Below, piece by piece: positions 44,358-56,922 of a stretch of 64,000 bases of DNA (its first letter is position 1; every line of letters begins with the position of its first letter). The notes beneath the pieces are model-generated. The model was given only the letters and a program-made list of their open reading frames with translations, was not told the origin of the DNA and did not search any database. The stretch is taken from assembly GCA_963669155.1 (NCBI GenBank), contig OZ022585.1, positions 12,109,149 to 12,173,148 on the forward strand, given 5' to 3'. This DNA comes from Arbacia lixula. Taxonomy: Eukaryota > Echinodermata > Echinoidea > Arbacioida > Arbaciidae. The translations under genes and the position numbers were made by a program.

Positions 44358-44960
44358 GATGGGGGCATATGTTGGTACTAGGATGGGGGCATGTGTTGGT
44401 ACTAGGATGGGGGTGTATGTTGGTACTAGGATGGGGGCATGTGTTGGTACTAGGATGGGGGTGTATGTTGGTACTAGGATGGGGGCATATGTTGGTACTA
44501 GGATGGGGGCATGTGTTGGTACTAGGATGGGGGTGTATGTTGGTACTAGGATGGGGGCATGTGTTGGTACTAGGATGGGGGTGTATATTGGTACTAGGAT
44601 GGGGGCATATGTTGGTACTAAGATGGGGGCATACGTTGGTACTAGGATGGGGGCATGTGTTGGTACTAGGATGGGGGTGTATGTTGGTACTAGGATGGGG
44701 GCATGTGTTGGTACTAGGATGGGGGTGTATGTTGGTACTAAGATGGGGGCATGTGTTGGTACTAGGATGGGGGTGTATGTTGGTACTAGGATGGGGGCAT
44801 GTGTTGGTACTAGGATGGGGGTGTATGTTGGTACTAAGATGGGGGCATATGTTGGTACTAGGATGGGGGCATGTGTTGGTACTAGGATGGGGGTGTATGT
44901 TGGTACTAGGACGGCGGCGTATGTTGGTACATGTACTAGGGCATATGTTGGTACTAGGGT
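44358..44960. repeat. 24-bp minisatellite with higher-order pattern
   Basis: About 23 full units of GGTACTAGGATGGGGGCATG-type sequence, followed by degenerate ones. Three variants (core GCATAT, GCATGT, GTGTAT) alternate, and the first ten units follow the order C-A-B-A-B twice (120 bp). The array lies immediately downstream of, and is similar to, the last coding repeats of the minus-strand gene. Confidence 0.95.
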
Positions 44961-44996
44961 GGGTCCATGCTAGTATGGTGGAGGTCCGAGTTGGTA

Positions 44997-47113
44997 CTAG
45001 GTCAGGGGTGTCTGTTGGTACGGGGGTGGGGGTCCCTGTTGGTACGGGGGTGGTGGTCCCTGGTGCTGCTGGGGGTGTGGCGGATGCACCATCCTCATTC
45101 CCTGCCTGAAACCAGGGTGCATCTGCATGGGGTGTTGAGCAGGTGCAGGAAACGGGAGGCGCTGGTAGAACCCCGGGTGGTGGGCGCCCCGAAGCATCTG
45201 GTGCTGTTGTTGGCGTTGGATGAATAGATGGTGCTGGCGGTTGTAGTAGTGGTACGCTGCCGTTCGAAGTGCCATCTGGTGACGATGGTACATCGAGACA
45301 GCCGCTGGGTTTTGTCGCGGTCCCTGTTGCTGCTGCTGCTGCTGTGGATGAGGTTGTGGATGGGGGTAGTAGTTTCCATTCCCCGGTCCATGCTGCGCAT
45401 GCTGGTACATGTGATAAGCGTTCGGCTGTGGCTGCATGCGTTGATGATGATCTGGAAAGAGCGGCTCCGGCGCCTGCAATAGTGGTTCCCGGACGTTGGA
45501 CCTGTCACCGACTCGATTTGAGGAGCTTTGATTGCTCTCCACAATATTCATCGATGGTTTCATATTGTTCCCAGCTCCGGAAGCCGATGACACGCGAGAT
45601 AAATCATTGGTACATGTATTCCCACCTTGCCTCAGAGGGCAGTTTGATGATGGTTGGTCATCATTAATGGCATTGACCACAGTCGCTGGTGTATTCTTCA
45701 CTTTACCGGCTGCACCATCTGCAGCATTGCGAGATTCAACAGTGCGTCCCCCATGGTTCGTCGTTGAGGGCGCTGGAGAGAGTGGTTGGTTCCCGTAGCT
45801 CTGCTGCAGGAGGGCAATCCTCTCCTGCATGAGAGCTTGTTGTCGGCGAGCGTTTTTCTCCATGGTGGCCATGCCTTGGGTAACCTGTTCTAACTTCATA
45901 TCTTCGGAGGTGGGACGCGTCTTGTCTTGGATGGTCGAGGAGGCGTGACTATCCCCTCGAGTGTTTATCTCCTTGCTAGCCCCGTCTTCATCTTCCATAC
46001 AATTTCCGTCAAGGACGCCGGGCTCTTTATCACTCTTCAACCTCTCCACCCGGTCATCGGGTATACTGCTAACGGGCAGACTAGCGTCGCCGTGCTGGAT
46101 CTCAATACGACGGAGTTGCGGAATCCTCTGCGGCACCACACCGCCATTGTCGTCATCACCAGACCCGGGCGTCCAGGGAAGCACCTGTTCCTTGCGGTCT
46201 GCTCCCGCAGTGTCCTTCCTCTCACTGGATGGCTTCGCTGGTCGCCTCCCCATCACAACAGAGATCCTGTGAGGCATGGCTCGCTTCCCCTTGACTTGGC
46301 CTTTCGAAGCTCGAGGTATTGGTACTGGTAATGGTGTTGGTGTCGGTATTGGTGTCGGTGTTGTTTCAAGAACCTTAGGGTCTCTTTGTTTTTTCTCGAT
46401 CTTCCCTACATCCTCCCTCTCTAGCTGTCCAATTGCTGTCTGTTGGTCCTTTTCCTCTAGATGACGCAACCCCCTGGCTCTCTCAGACTTAACGCCAGTT
46501 TTCGCTTTCTTTTCTTCAGCGACGCCGGTGTTTTCGGTTTGTTTCAAACATTGTTTTTCATCACGGTCAGCATTTTCAACAGACTCCTTTATTGACTCCA
46601 AGTTGTTCACGCCTTGTATTTGAAGCTTTCTATCATCTTCATGTGGTCCAGCTGCAAATTCTCTGTTGATGTTGCTTGCAGAGACCTTTTTGAGACCAAC
46701 TCTGTGTTTTGTCTTGCCATCAGTACTGTCCGGGTCTGGCGTCACCCGAAATTCGACCACTCGGCGATCTGGCTTTTCTAGATCCCCGACAGGGTCTCGG
46801 ACCTCGCGGGCAGGCCAGCGGGCTTCGGGTCCCAACCTTTCAGAGGCTGCTGATCTCCTAGGACGTGGTGGACGGGTTGCGGACCCAGCGCGATCTGCGA
46901 ATCCCGCGCGGAAGTAATCCGGTGGATACATGGGGTTGATGTCGAGACTCTCTAGGATGCTGAACGTGGTGTCGGTGAGGAGGCCGTTCGGACGGTCGTC
47001 GGGATGGCCGAGCTCCGTGCTCACCATCCTGCAGATGTCATTCACATCCTCTTCATTCACCTCATCATCTAGGTAGATGGTTAAACGATAGAGGGGCACA
47101 GTGTCGGTAAATA
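44997..47113 (-). CDS. Exon 5 (last) of unidentified host-like gene
   Basis: A 2,117-bp exon starting after acceptor ATGGTAG with two bases that complete the one-base overhang of exon 4 as a Val codon. It encodes about 705 residues. A compact-looking start VPLYRLTIYLDDEVNEEDVN (with RMVSTELG, SILESLDINPMYPPDYF) is the only region that looks folded. The rest is charged or Pro/Gln/His-rich: a lysine/glutamate middle part, an HPQQQQQQQ tract near 45340, a His/Gln/Met-rich tail, and a final YQQGPPPP octapeptide repeat ending in TAG at 44997. I do not recognise the family. Pro-Tyr motifs (PPPYQQ) could bind WW domains (inference). Confidence 0.7.
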
Positions 47114-47496
47114 CTACCATAACTCATGCAGACAACGAAACAAATAATGTCAAAAACATATTGTACTCATCATGCTTGTTATTGTTGCTCCGTTTATGTT
47201 GATTTCATTTCAATTATATTAAGCTTGAACATTTAAAAGGATGAAAAGACGAAAGAAAATATGACGGTGGTGACGGATGTTGTGATGACGATGAACAAGA
47301 TGTGGCTTCGCATTTGGACCTTATCATGGATTTTAAATCACCTTGCCCCAACACTTCACTTTTCCATAAGTACAATCGGTGTTTATACTACTCTTGGAGC
47401 TCACTTTTCAAAACTGATATTGATAGTTTTGTATCAAAACTTAATCCGACGACACATGTGGGATGGTTTTGATTAGGCGCTTGATTAAACTCTTAC

Positions 47497-47644
47497 CACG
47501 TTCATCGCGCACCACGGGCCTGGCCTGCGTCTCGTCATCGCTCAGGCTGATATCGGATAGTTCACTGGGATCCACTCTGTCAGGTTCTCCCATGACGTCA
47601 TCAAAGGGCAATTCCCCGGATGCTGTATCCCGTGGTGTACATTC
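47497..47644 (-). CDS. Exon 4 of unidentified host-like gene
   Basis: A 148-bp exon, acceptor TTAATAAAG and donor GTAAGAGT. It encodes ECTPRDTASGELPFDDVMGE and then SELSDISLSDDETQ, an acidic, serine-rich stretch that would suit CK2 phosphorylation. It enters in phase 0 and leaves with one base. Confidence 0.7.
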
Positions 47645-48734
47645 CTTTATTAAGATTAAAGTACATTGTAAGTGGCAAGAAATTAGATATACTGCTTAAC
47701 AGTCATACGTGTGTTTTTATGGTACATGTATGATGGGGTGACCATATTTTGCGCACATTTTGGTTTTCGCAATGATTCCAAGACACCTAGATTATTACAC
47801 ATAACGTCCAATACCTCAAAAGAACGAGAATGTGTTATATAATCCCATATCATGGACCTAGAATTCAAATTTTAGATTAAAATCAATGTAATTTCGAGAA
47901 GTTTGCAATACTTACTGACTTCGCCGTCCGCTCACATGTGTGACCTAATTTTGCGCGGTAAGTTCGTTGCCCTCTTGTGGTAGACAACGAGTGTCAAAAC
48001 TTTCAAAAACAACCACTTATTGTCAAACACATACCAGTAATTTGAGTAAATACTTCGAAATTGGTAATACTATCATTTTTTATTGTATTCATGGACGTAC
48101 AGTACCTTAGTCCCACGTATGCATTGTGTATCCCTCTCTCGTTTAAGTGTATTTTACTATTTAGTGTTTAGTGCGCAAAATGAGGACGCGCGAGAAATTA
48201 GGTCACACCACCATATATGTATATATGCCGCAATATGACAAACACAAAATAAAAGATACGATGGCAAAAATGAATGAAATGTTCTTCAAAATTGCGCCCG
48301 TAATAATGACGTTGCATATCCACGAATCATATAACAATACGTTTCCTTCATATCCGCGTTGAACTAAAAAGTTCACTGAAAAGTAGTTCACTGAAATTAA
48401 AAGCTATTGTCAATAATACAGTGTAGCAGAATGACAGAAAACTCCATTTATTCATTTATTGCTTTGCATATTATTTTGAAAGCAGCACAAATTCAGTGTG
48501 AAATACCTCCTTAACCCAGTATAGACCAAGTGCAACGTGGTTTGGGGCTATTACCTCTGCACGAGATGAATCAATTTTTGGCGATTGTTGAATAATGTGT
48601 CACATTCGCAATGATTTTACATTTACAAAACGAAATAAAGCTGGCAATGATCAGTTTTGCTAATGAATGAGTTGAAAGATCGGTAACCAGTGAAAAAAAC
48701 TCTAAATCATGATGGGCAAACTTATTCTGCGTAC

Positions 48735-48917
48735 CTCCCTGATGGCACGAATCCCCAGTCCAATGCGGTCCACGACGGTAGTGTCGCTAGTCGGTGACGT
48801 CAAGGTCACGACAGATCGCTCATCGTCATCCGTATGGCCGTCACGCCGTGTTGTCGTAGTGACGTCACATGGTAACATGGGTGTTATTTGGAGAGGAGAT
48901 TTGAGGATGCCTTCCCT
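48735..48917 (-). CDS. Exon 3 of unidentified host-like gene
   Basis: A 183-bp exon (61 codons, phase 0 at both ends) between acceptor TTTTCTGTTTAG and donor GTACGC. It encodes REGILKSPLQITPMLPCDVT, a Thr/Asp-rich middle and DRIGLGIRAIRE. The other two frames contain stops, supporting the exon boundaries. Confidence 0.7.
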
Positions 48918-49148
48918 CTAAACAGAAAATCACAATTTGAGCAGATTACAGTAGGCTTATTCCATGTTATTATAAATATCTTTTTTGTCTTCAGGTTTAC
49001 AACTGGATATCTTATACTTTTTCTGAATCTATGGAAAGGTGTGAATATGTTAAAAAAATTGATGTATTCATTTCGACAAAGTGCATGAATGGTATCGCTT
49101 ATCAATAATATTGAGTAAAACGCTTCAGGAAAAAAAATGGTAACTAAC

Positions 49149-49632
49149 GTTTAACATGTCATCAAGGGAACTCCATGAAACCTTCAAACTCTTTGGAGTC
49201 GATGGTCTTCGTATTTTCCCGGAAGATTTTCGACTCCTTCCAGAGTGTCTCGTCACTACTTTTTGATGACTTCGTCTCCAAGACCGCGACGGATGCTTCG
49301 CACCGACGTACGATCGGAAGAGGATCGGGTCCTGGGACATCACGTAATCGGTCCATTCCGAAGACCTATGGGCGCGCTTCGGCGGGGAATCTTCACTCCA
49401 TCGGTACTCCTCGGAAGCGTTCGGCGTGCTGGTTCGAAACTCGTCTGGAGCGAATGTGTGCTCGGGCAATTCGGGTGTGGATCGTGAATGACCCGGTGAT
49501 CCCCGGCGAGAGCTCAGGGCGTCTGACGGGGATGTCAGCTCTAAGCATCGCGCAGCCCTGCTGCCATCAGGGTCTTCAGCCTCCAGCCACGTGTTTAAAG
49601 CGGCTTCCTCATCAGAATAAGCCATCTCACTC
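49149..49632 (-). CDS. Exon 2 of unidentified host-like gene
   Basis: A 484-bp exon between acceptor ATGTTGTAG and donor GTTAGT. It starts with one base completing an Arg codon from exon 1, then SEMAYSDEEAALNTWLEAED. It is serine- and arginine-rich (SSRRGSPGHSRS, SRKSSGKIRRPSTPKS) and ends VSWSSLDDMLN in phase 0. Known domains are not apparent; the composition suggests a disordered, phosphorylated nuclear or cytoskeletal protein (inference). Confidence 0.7.
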
Positions 49633-49866
49633 CTACAACATGTTAAACACATCGGTGATTTAGTGAAGAAAGTGGGCAAATCATACTCACCGTTGACACA
49701 AATGATATTCGAAAGCAACCTACTGCACGCCTGTAGCCACAGCTAATAAGTTGGATTATGTGCAACCAATTTAAATTTAAATCCTATGTTATTTACATGT
49801 ATGGGGAACCCTTCTCAATATTTGCTAAGGGTATTATGCAGTTTACCGACTTGCCTTAGAAACGAG

Positions 49867-50055
49867 TTCAAGGTTTGGGGGCGGGGCCTACGGCCCCGCC
49901 CCCAAACCTTGAAGGAGGCCGGAGGCCTCCTTATAAAGGATTTGAGCCCGGCAGGGCTCAAAATCGGGGAAAACGGCAGGTTTGGGGCCTCAAAAGTGGA
50001 AAAAACGGTTCTACAGCAAAACAAACCCTACTATACTACAGCTTTAGCTGTAGTA
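49867..50055. repeat. Array of four perfect hairpins
   Basis: Hairpin 1: 22-bp stem 867-888 / 892-913 (of 49xxx), loop TAC, with GGGGGCGGGGCC core. Hairpin 2: GGAGGCC-GGA-GGCCTCC at 49914-49930, directly abutting. Hairpin 3: TTTGAGCCC-GGCA-GGGCTCAAA at 49941-49962. Hairpin 4: TACTACAGCT-TT-AGCTGTAGTA at 50034-50055. It lies in intron 1 of the five-exon gene. No known family recognised. Confidence 0.9.
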
Positions 50056-51259
50056 GGTTTGAAAAATCAGCCCACGACAACAATTAATTAATTAGTGAGG
50101 AGCTAAAAACATTATTTGTGCATGAGAGTCCGGAACTATTTTCAGGTGAAAAAGCATGAAAAATAATCAAAGTCCAAAGTTTACACGTGAGTCTATGGAG
50201 CTTGGCATCAGCGCGTCTATGACAAGCGTACTACGCGCGTAATGCGCACTTTTTCCCATAGTAGTTGACTGCGATTGCGCGCTATGCGCGCTATGTTTTC
50301 CACTGCATAGACTCCTGTATTAAAGCCCTATAAGGAAGCTGCCAGCAGTTAACTGTATACTAAACGGCAGTTCGAGAATCGTAGCGATCGTCCAGGAATC
50401 ATGTTGACATTTTGTTGTTATGGTGAAATTGTGTTGTCGTTTATTGCAATTGGATCACATCGATGAATATCGCGGAGAGAACAATGTTTGAGGATAACTT
50501 GTGGGATCATTTTGTTTTTGTTCTAGTGGTTTTTAACCGCCGGCGAGGAGATAATGGATTGGATAATTGATTGGATTTAATGTGTGAAAGACGGATTTAC
50601 AATTGAAGGTAAATGAATCGTTGGCTCGACCTTAAAAACCTAGGCATAACCCTAACCCTAAACCTAAGACCTAGAATTGGCTATCCTAACCCTAATTTTA
50701 AGGTATTTAGGACAGTTTGTAGATGAGAATCTTAAGGAACTAGATGTTTCAGCGGATGGATATCGTCGCCCAAAACACTCTGGATATTAGCGAGTCGCTG
50801 TAGAAACCCATGGCAATCGTATCTCGACCTAAAACTTGTAGGGACCCAATCACTCAAGTCAGTTCACATCGGGGATTGATCTAGATGACGTCAGGCACTC
50901 GTTGCTAACCTTCTTAACCTCGTTGCTAGAGGTGGGACTCAAGTCGGTAAAGTGCATAATACCCTTTGCTAAAACTGAATGAATATTTAATTCGTGAAGG
51001 TTCTATTCATTATTCAAATTAGGAGTGCGGGTCCTCTCAATTTTGATTGTCTCCTCTTCAGTCTTATTGGCCCTTATATCCCCCCCCCCCAAGCCTTTTA
51101 CCACTTTTCCACCTTCCTCCACTCCCTCCACCTGTTTCATGTCTTTCTACCCTTTCTAGCGTCCGCCCTCACTCTCTCCCTTTCTCTTTCTGGAAGCTCT
51201 CAGGAAATTGTATGATTCCATGATTTCTTTTCAGAATTTGATTTTGGGGAGCCCTATAC
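50056..51259 (-). other. Rest of intron 1, no coding
   Basis: Contains palindromic GCGC-rich text at 50205-50300 and imperfect CCCTAA units at 50648-50695 (interstitial telomere-like, too short to mean much). Confidence 0.4.
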
Positions 51260-51609
51260 CTTGATCTCTTCCGATTGGCTCCAGTCCTGACCACCGGACT
51301 CCTTCCGTTCCTTCCTCTCTCGCGCGTGTCCTTCAGGGCCGTCACCATCTCCGAGAGCCGATCGGCCGTCGAAGTTTTCCGAAACCTTTTCTCCAACTTC
51401 CGATGATGCTTGACGAGCCACTCGCAGTGGTTCTGCCATGGGTCCAGCATAGGAGCCCATCTCCGGGAGTCGTCCACCCGTCTGGCCAAGCGGGACAGCG
51501 GGGAGAGTGTTGGTGAACGAGGTGGAGGCCGGTTTTCTTTGTCGGCCCCATGGTGGAGGTGGTGGTGCCGACAGTCATTCACATTATCGGTCCAAAGTCG
51601 ACGTGACAT
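51260..51609 (-). CDS. Exon 1 (start) of unidentified host-like gene
   Basis: ATG at 51609 opens MSRRLWTDNVNDCRHHHLHH, then ADKENRPPPRSPTLSPLSRL, and a helical basic segment CEWLVKHHRKLEKRFRKT with a leucine/arginine pattern (short coiled coil). It ends two bases into a codon at donor GTATAG, which matches the one-base start of exon 2. KEN and RxxL-type words could act as APC/C degrons (inference). The start is the first Met after a CpG-containing upstream region (51760-51850) that may hold the promoter. Confidence 0.65.
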
Positions 51610-52150
51610 CTTGGACTGCTTATGAGGCTTGTAACGTTGCTTTATCCTTAAAATTCACGATGTTGTCTTTATCAATTTAACGTTATAACGTAGACGTTAA
51701 GAAAATTAACGCCTTGATCACCTTATACGGTATACATGTACTGGTAAAATCTCGTCCTTTGCATGTATTTCAGCGCGTCACATAATTTCTGTGAGCGCGT
51801 TTAAGTTTGTTTCCTTGGAAATGCGCGTCATATCCCAAGCAGTTTGAGGCACGTGACATTTGCGTCATAATGATGGTTTGCAACTTGTACGCTTATCTAG
51901 CATGCCATAACAGGCACATATCAAACGTGCATACACACACACACACACACTCACACACACACACACACACATACAACACAAACAAACTATCATTATAATG
52001 ATTAGAGTGTGCCCCGTCGAAATAAACTCCCAAACCACACTGGCCACTAGAGAAATGGGCGCTTTCCCAAATAAAAGTAACATGCTCAAGAGAAACTTAT
52101 TCGTCAAAATCTTTAATGCTCTTCTTGCAATACTAATGTAGAGCGCCACC
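51610..52150. other. Upstream region of the five-exon gene, with (CA)n tract
   Basis: CpG-containing GCGCGTCA words at 51770-51850 may belong to the promoter; a CA-repeat lies at 51931-51971. No defined TATA element is assigned. Confidence 0.3.
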
Positions 52151-53990
52151 TCCCTTGCATTTGCTTTTCATCTCCCATATTAATTTTTTAGCGATTCATT
52201 TTGATTGAGTTTCGCGATGTTAAGATATTATGAAAGGAATCCCTTAAAAGAGATTAGTCGAAAAAAAAACTTAGGCCTGTGAGTTTTTCACAAAGAATTG
52301 CCACTTTTAAAGATCCATTTTCTATTATAATAAAAGGACAAATATATCAGTCAACATTTAACATTTCACATTCTATATTGGTTTGAGCTGAAATAGCAGC
52401 ATACAAAAATTACATGACAAAGTATCATTAACAACAAAATCACCTTAAAAAATATACACCAACATGGCAACGGCCAATGAAGTCATATCATTATATATAT
52501 TACCATAGTCACGGTGGCAGTTACACGCTAGTTACGTTTCAATGAGGCTACATTGTCCTGGATATCATAATGTCAAATCGCACGTCACGGGAAGGGAGTA
52601 CTCGCGACATTGGTTATTGGTCCCGTATGCTGCTTTAAGGGTGCTCTACGAAACAAGCTGGACTTCATTCCATGATATCCTGAAGAACATTAGTCCTAAG
52701 TTCCAATTGATTCCAGATTTGTTATGAAGCAGGGCTGGTGGATCATGTACGATATTTAAAATAAAATGTTGACCTTCTCTATAACGTATACAATATAAAC
52801 ATTCTTTTTTTTTTGGGGGGGGGGATCAAACTCACTACTACAGTCTCGATGTCATCCAAAATTTCTGCAATGTTTAACATTTTCAGTGAATTTGAATGAA
52901 TTCGTTTTGCTCCCCCCCCCCCCCCCCCCCCGAATTCATGCTAAGGTTTATACAGGTCTCAATGATAAAGAGCGAATCAGCATGCGTTTGCCAACAGGGC
53001 GTTGACTCGAGTGTGGGGGTATAGATAAAGCGACACGAGGGGTTGGGAAAAACATCTTGGAAGATGCAGATGGCAGGGGAAGACGACAGAGGTCGTCCCA
53101 TGACTAGTTGGCAAGACACCATGGAGGAGTGGTTTGGATGCGGGAAGGTTGGCGGGAGGAAGACAGCGTTTCCGACAAGCTGATAGGTGTATACGTAGAC
53201 TGTTTTCTCCGGGCAGGCAGATTCTCGGTCCTTGCCGCTCACCGATCGCTCCCGCGCAACGATCGCTCGACTAGCATGACGAGTGGCGCACAGTTTCACA
53301 TCACGTTATGTACTCGGATTCAAGGTGAAACATGTCGTCTATAACGTATTAACAAGGGTATGAGAAAAGATGAATGAGAGAACAATGTCATCATGTATGA
53401 AGTATAGACTCGGAAGTCAAATTACGGTAATTGGAATTGGAACAGTTCTTCTTTCCGAAAACAATTCAAACAAACAGGTATTACCGTTTGACATAAATAT
53501 GAGAGATTCGTGATCAGTCATCACGGGCCACAATCATAACCAATCATAACCACGGCGAGTATTTTCGTTTGAATTAAGTTGAATACAGCTGGCAGAACGG
53601 GCACTATTAGTTTTACCTCTTGGACGTTGGTCATGCGGTATCTTTCAGGTCAAGCGGAATCTTCTTATTGGGGACATCCTATTCATAAAGTTTGGTTGGT
53701 ATGGTTTTAATTTCAACGTCTTGTCCCTCTCTTTTATGTGAAATAGCGTAGTGCACCCTATGTAGTTAGGTAGGTAGGTAAGTAGGTAGGGGAAATGTGT
53801 GATATAGCGGGCAGTGGTTTCGGGGAGGGGGGGGGGGGAGAATATGAAGAGAGGGGAAGGGGAGGATCTGTAACAAAGTTTTTAGATGAGGGGGAAAGAG
53901 GAAGAAAATGTATGTGGGGAAACATTAAACAAGAACAACAGATAGCAAGTTAATTTTGTTGTATCATTGAACCATAGAAAAGACAGACTG

Positions 53991-54021
<31 letters not shown>

Positions 54022-54510
54022 TTACAATATTGCTGCAATGGCCAGGAGTTTCGCGACCATGGCCACTGCATGATGGAAGGAAGCCGGAATCAGTCAACTA
54101 GTATAGATCCTAAGGCAGGGACGATCCCGGCATCTCATTTCCCTGATGTCCGTTCAAATTTCTCCCCGCAATGACAGCCATGCATAACAGCAGACCTACC
54201 AAGTCATGTGATGATGTCGGGGAAAAGATCAGCAGATAGTTACCCTATTTAGGGCAGATAACACCGATTCTTGTAGTCCCGATAAGGGCACGGTGCTTTA
54301 CCCATCACGACATCTACCTCCCCCCCCCACCGTTCTCTATACATGTATTCTCATTTTATTCTAAATATATTTCCCCCCCCCCCCTTATCTCTCTTCGTAT
54401 CGATGTTATCGGAGTCTTTGTTCTATAGCAATTATCCGCAGACTAAATATTCCGTTATTCTTATTATAAGTTAATGCACGTTCTCCATCCACGAGCAAGT
54501 GCCGTTCTGT
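52151..54510. other. Intergenic; G/C runs and (CA)n, no gene
   Basis: Long homopolymer G/C runs at about 52817-52825, 52913-52931 and 53828-53839, and a CA-repeat near 53993-54018. Frames at 52883-53344 on both strands overlap each other and look like chance. Confidence 0.4.
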
Positions 54511-54646
54511 GCCATGTTGCATGTAGGTTTATCAATTATTGTAACTTACCATGAATGGTAACTACCATGGAAACGGGTGCAAAATGAGATCTCATTGGCT
54601 GTTGCCATGGTAGTCACAATTATTGAAAATCTGTATTCAACATGGC
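54511..54646. repeat. 136-bp imperfect inverted repeat
   Basis: GCCATGTTGCATG at the left pairs with CAACATGGC at the right, and the centre is the palindrome AATGAGATCTCATT (54583-54596). It is probably a MITE; a related CATGGCAACGGCCAATGA stretch is present near 52464. Confidence 0.7.
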
Positions 54647-56599
54647 CCTGAGTTCAAAACATTAGCACTTAAAATGCTTTTCTCTCCTTCCCTCTCTAAT
54701 GCTGATTCTCTTTGAGCTTTATCCTTTTCGTCTCCTCCCTCCTGATCTTGTTTTCCCCCTTCTGGTTCTCATCGCTACTGTCGCATGCTCTTCTTCGCAC
54801 TCATGTAATATTTGTTTTTCCTCTTCTATTCATTGTAATTCTGATAATGCGTGCTTGCTCTTATTGTCCTGTCTGCCTGTTGCTCTCGTTCTCGTTCTTG
54901 TTCTGGCCCTTCTCCTTTTCCTTCTTCTTATACTTTTGGTGCTTTAAGCTCTATATAGCTATCGATATCTCCATGGTAACATCCAAGTTGATGTGACTCC
55001 ATCATGTATGTATAATTATTGTTAATGGCAGCAATGGTTAACTATTTTTTCTCATGATAGTCAACTTTCACCCCAAATATGATAAGAAAGAACTCTCGCA
55101 GTCACAATCACATTAACAGTCGTTGCAATCATAAACTCTTTTTTGTTATCAGCTTGTTGCTCTTTCCCCTTCTTTGTTCGCCCTATCCCGGTTCTCGTAC
55201 GTCATATTCCATTCGCTCCTTCGCCCCGTCTTCTTTTCTCTCCATAAACACGATGAAGGTTATGTCACACCTGGTCACGTTCGTCACCCTCCATTAACCG
55301 CGATACCCGGTTCATCGTGCCTGGAAGCAACGGCCAAAGTGTGACATGCCCGCATGCAGCTGTGTCGTCCAATATCCGTTACGCCATGAAGCACCCCCGA
55401 GGTAGCAAAAAACTCGTGCCAATGAACGAGTTTCCTTCAAACATTGAGATTTCTTAAAGCCATCTCAGACGACACGATATTACCACGATTCTTCCATCCT
55501 CAGGGCATACGACTGGAAATGTGACGTCACTTTCTTGTACAAATTACATGACCAGGTCCTGCGATTCAGCCAGTTGCGGAAATATAAGACTAATCGAATG
55601 GTCTTCGGTGGCCCATATAGATGAAACAGACACTTAGTTCATTACGTACAAATTAATTCATGTAACATGTTGAGCTTCTCAAGACTGACAGATGTTCTTT
55701 TTAATAAACTTGTTTCGAAGTTTGATTGTCCTTTAACACGCTTTTACAGCACCTAATTACTGTAATTAAAATCACGCTGTGTTCGCCCACGACAACCACT
55801 GCTGACGGCGAAAAGGCGGTTTCTGTCCGCCGGACGCTCTAGGTCATCGGGCTGTGTATGTAGCTACACGGCTATCTGGCATATTAACACATTTGATACC
55901 ATATGAAGAGATATTCCATAAGATTTTCACATATGTAGCTGGGATATAATTTCGTCCTTTGCATCAAAAGTGGTGAAGTTGTTGCAGGTCAAGTTTTTGA
56001 CTGACCGTTTTTTGATGTGGTATTACCCACAGACTAACAGTTACAGAGACATGAGAGAGCGGCTGTTCGTCGTGGAAACCTTAGTAATCTAATTGATTAT
56101 GAAGCTTCTTTGACAATAATTATGTCACGTTTAGAATTAAAAAAGTACAAATAAACATTTGATTTATATTATAAAGAATTTATAAAATAAGTTTATAAAG
56201 AGTGAATACGTCATGAATATGTACATAACAGAGCGCTTTACGTAAACACTTCGTTTTGACAACCATGACCAATATCTTCTGAAATATCGATGTTATGAAA
56301 ATTGCAAGAATACTTTCAAATTATACCACAAAATGACAAAGTATCGCGCACCGCCTTTGCTAGGGGCTCGTGTAAAGGTCGAATACGAAACATTTTAGAA
56401 TTTGTTGTTTCTCTTATTGAATCTTCTTTCTTTCCTTTGCACAACCATGACACAACCTTTTCATCGTCTCCCCGCATTGACAGTTAGGGACTCTTCTATC
56501 CTCAGAATGAAACACGAGCACAGTACTTCACTGTGTGTTTCCGGAGCTCTTATTGAATCTATCCTCTGAGACTTGTATAATACAACTTCTAATGTAAAT
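54647..56599. other. Intergenic, no gene
   Basis: Pyrimidine-rich stretches give chance plus-strand frames (54699-54996). No exon or RNA gene recognised. Confidence 0.4.
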
Positions 56600-56856
56600 G
56601 TCTGAACTCATCATCCTATACCAACTCCTTCCCCCTCCAACCCCCCTCTCACCCTCTCTCGTTCTCTCTCTCTCTCTCCCTCTCTCTCTTTCACTTTTGC
56701 TGTCTCCATCTGTCTCTCTCTCTCTCTCTACCTGTTTCTCCCCTTGTCCTCCCATTCTCTCTTTACCTATATTCCCATCCCTCTTTCCACTCTCTCTTTC
56801 TCTCCCTTGCTCCCCCTCTCTCTCCCCACCTCTTTCTATCTATCTCTCTCCCACTT

Positions 56857-56922
<66 letters not shown>

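Noticed and set aside
44359-45109. Plus-strand frames of 204 and 246 codons across the minisatellite
   Set aside because: A 24-bp repeat free of stops in a frame stays open automatically; the supported gene is on the minus strand.
50648-50695. Telomeric repeat (CCCTAA)n
   Set aside because: Only a few imperfect units; not evidence for a chromosome end.
52883-53344. Possible genes on both strands (138 and 78 codons)
   Set aside because: The frames overlap antisense, begin in a C-run, and have no recognisable domain or splice support.
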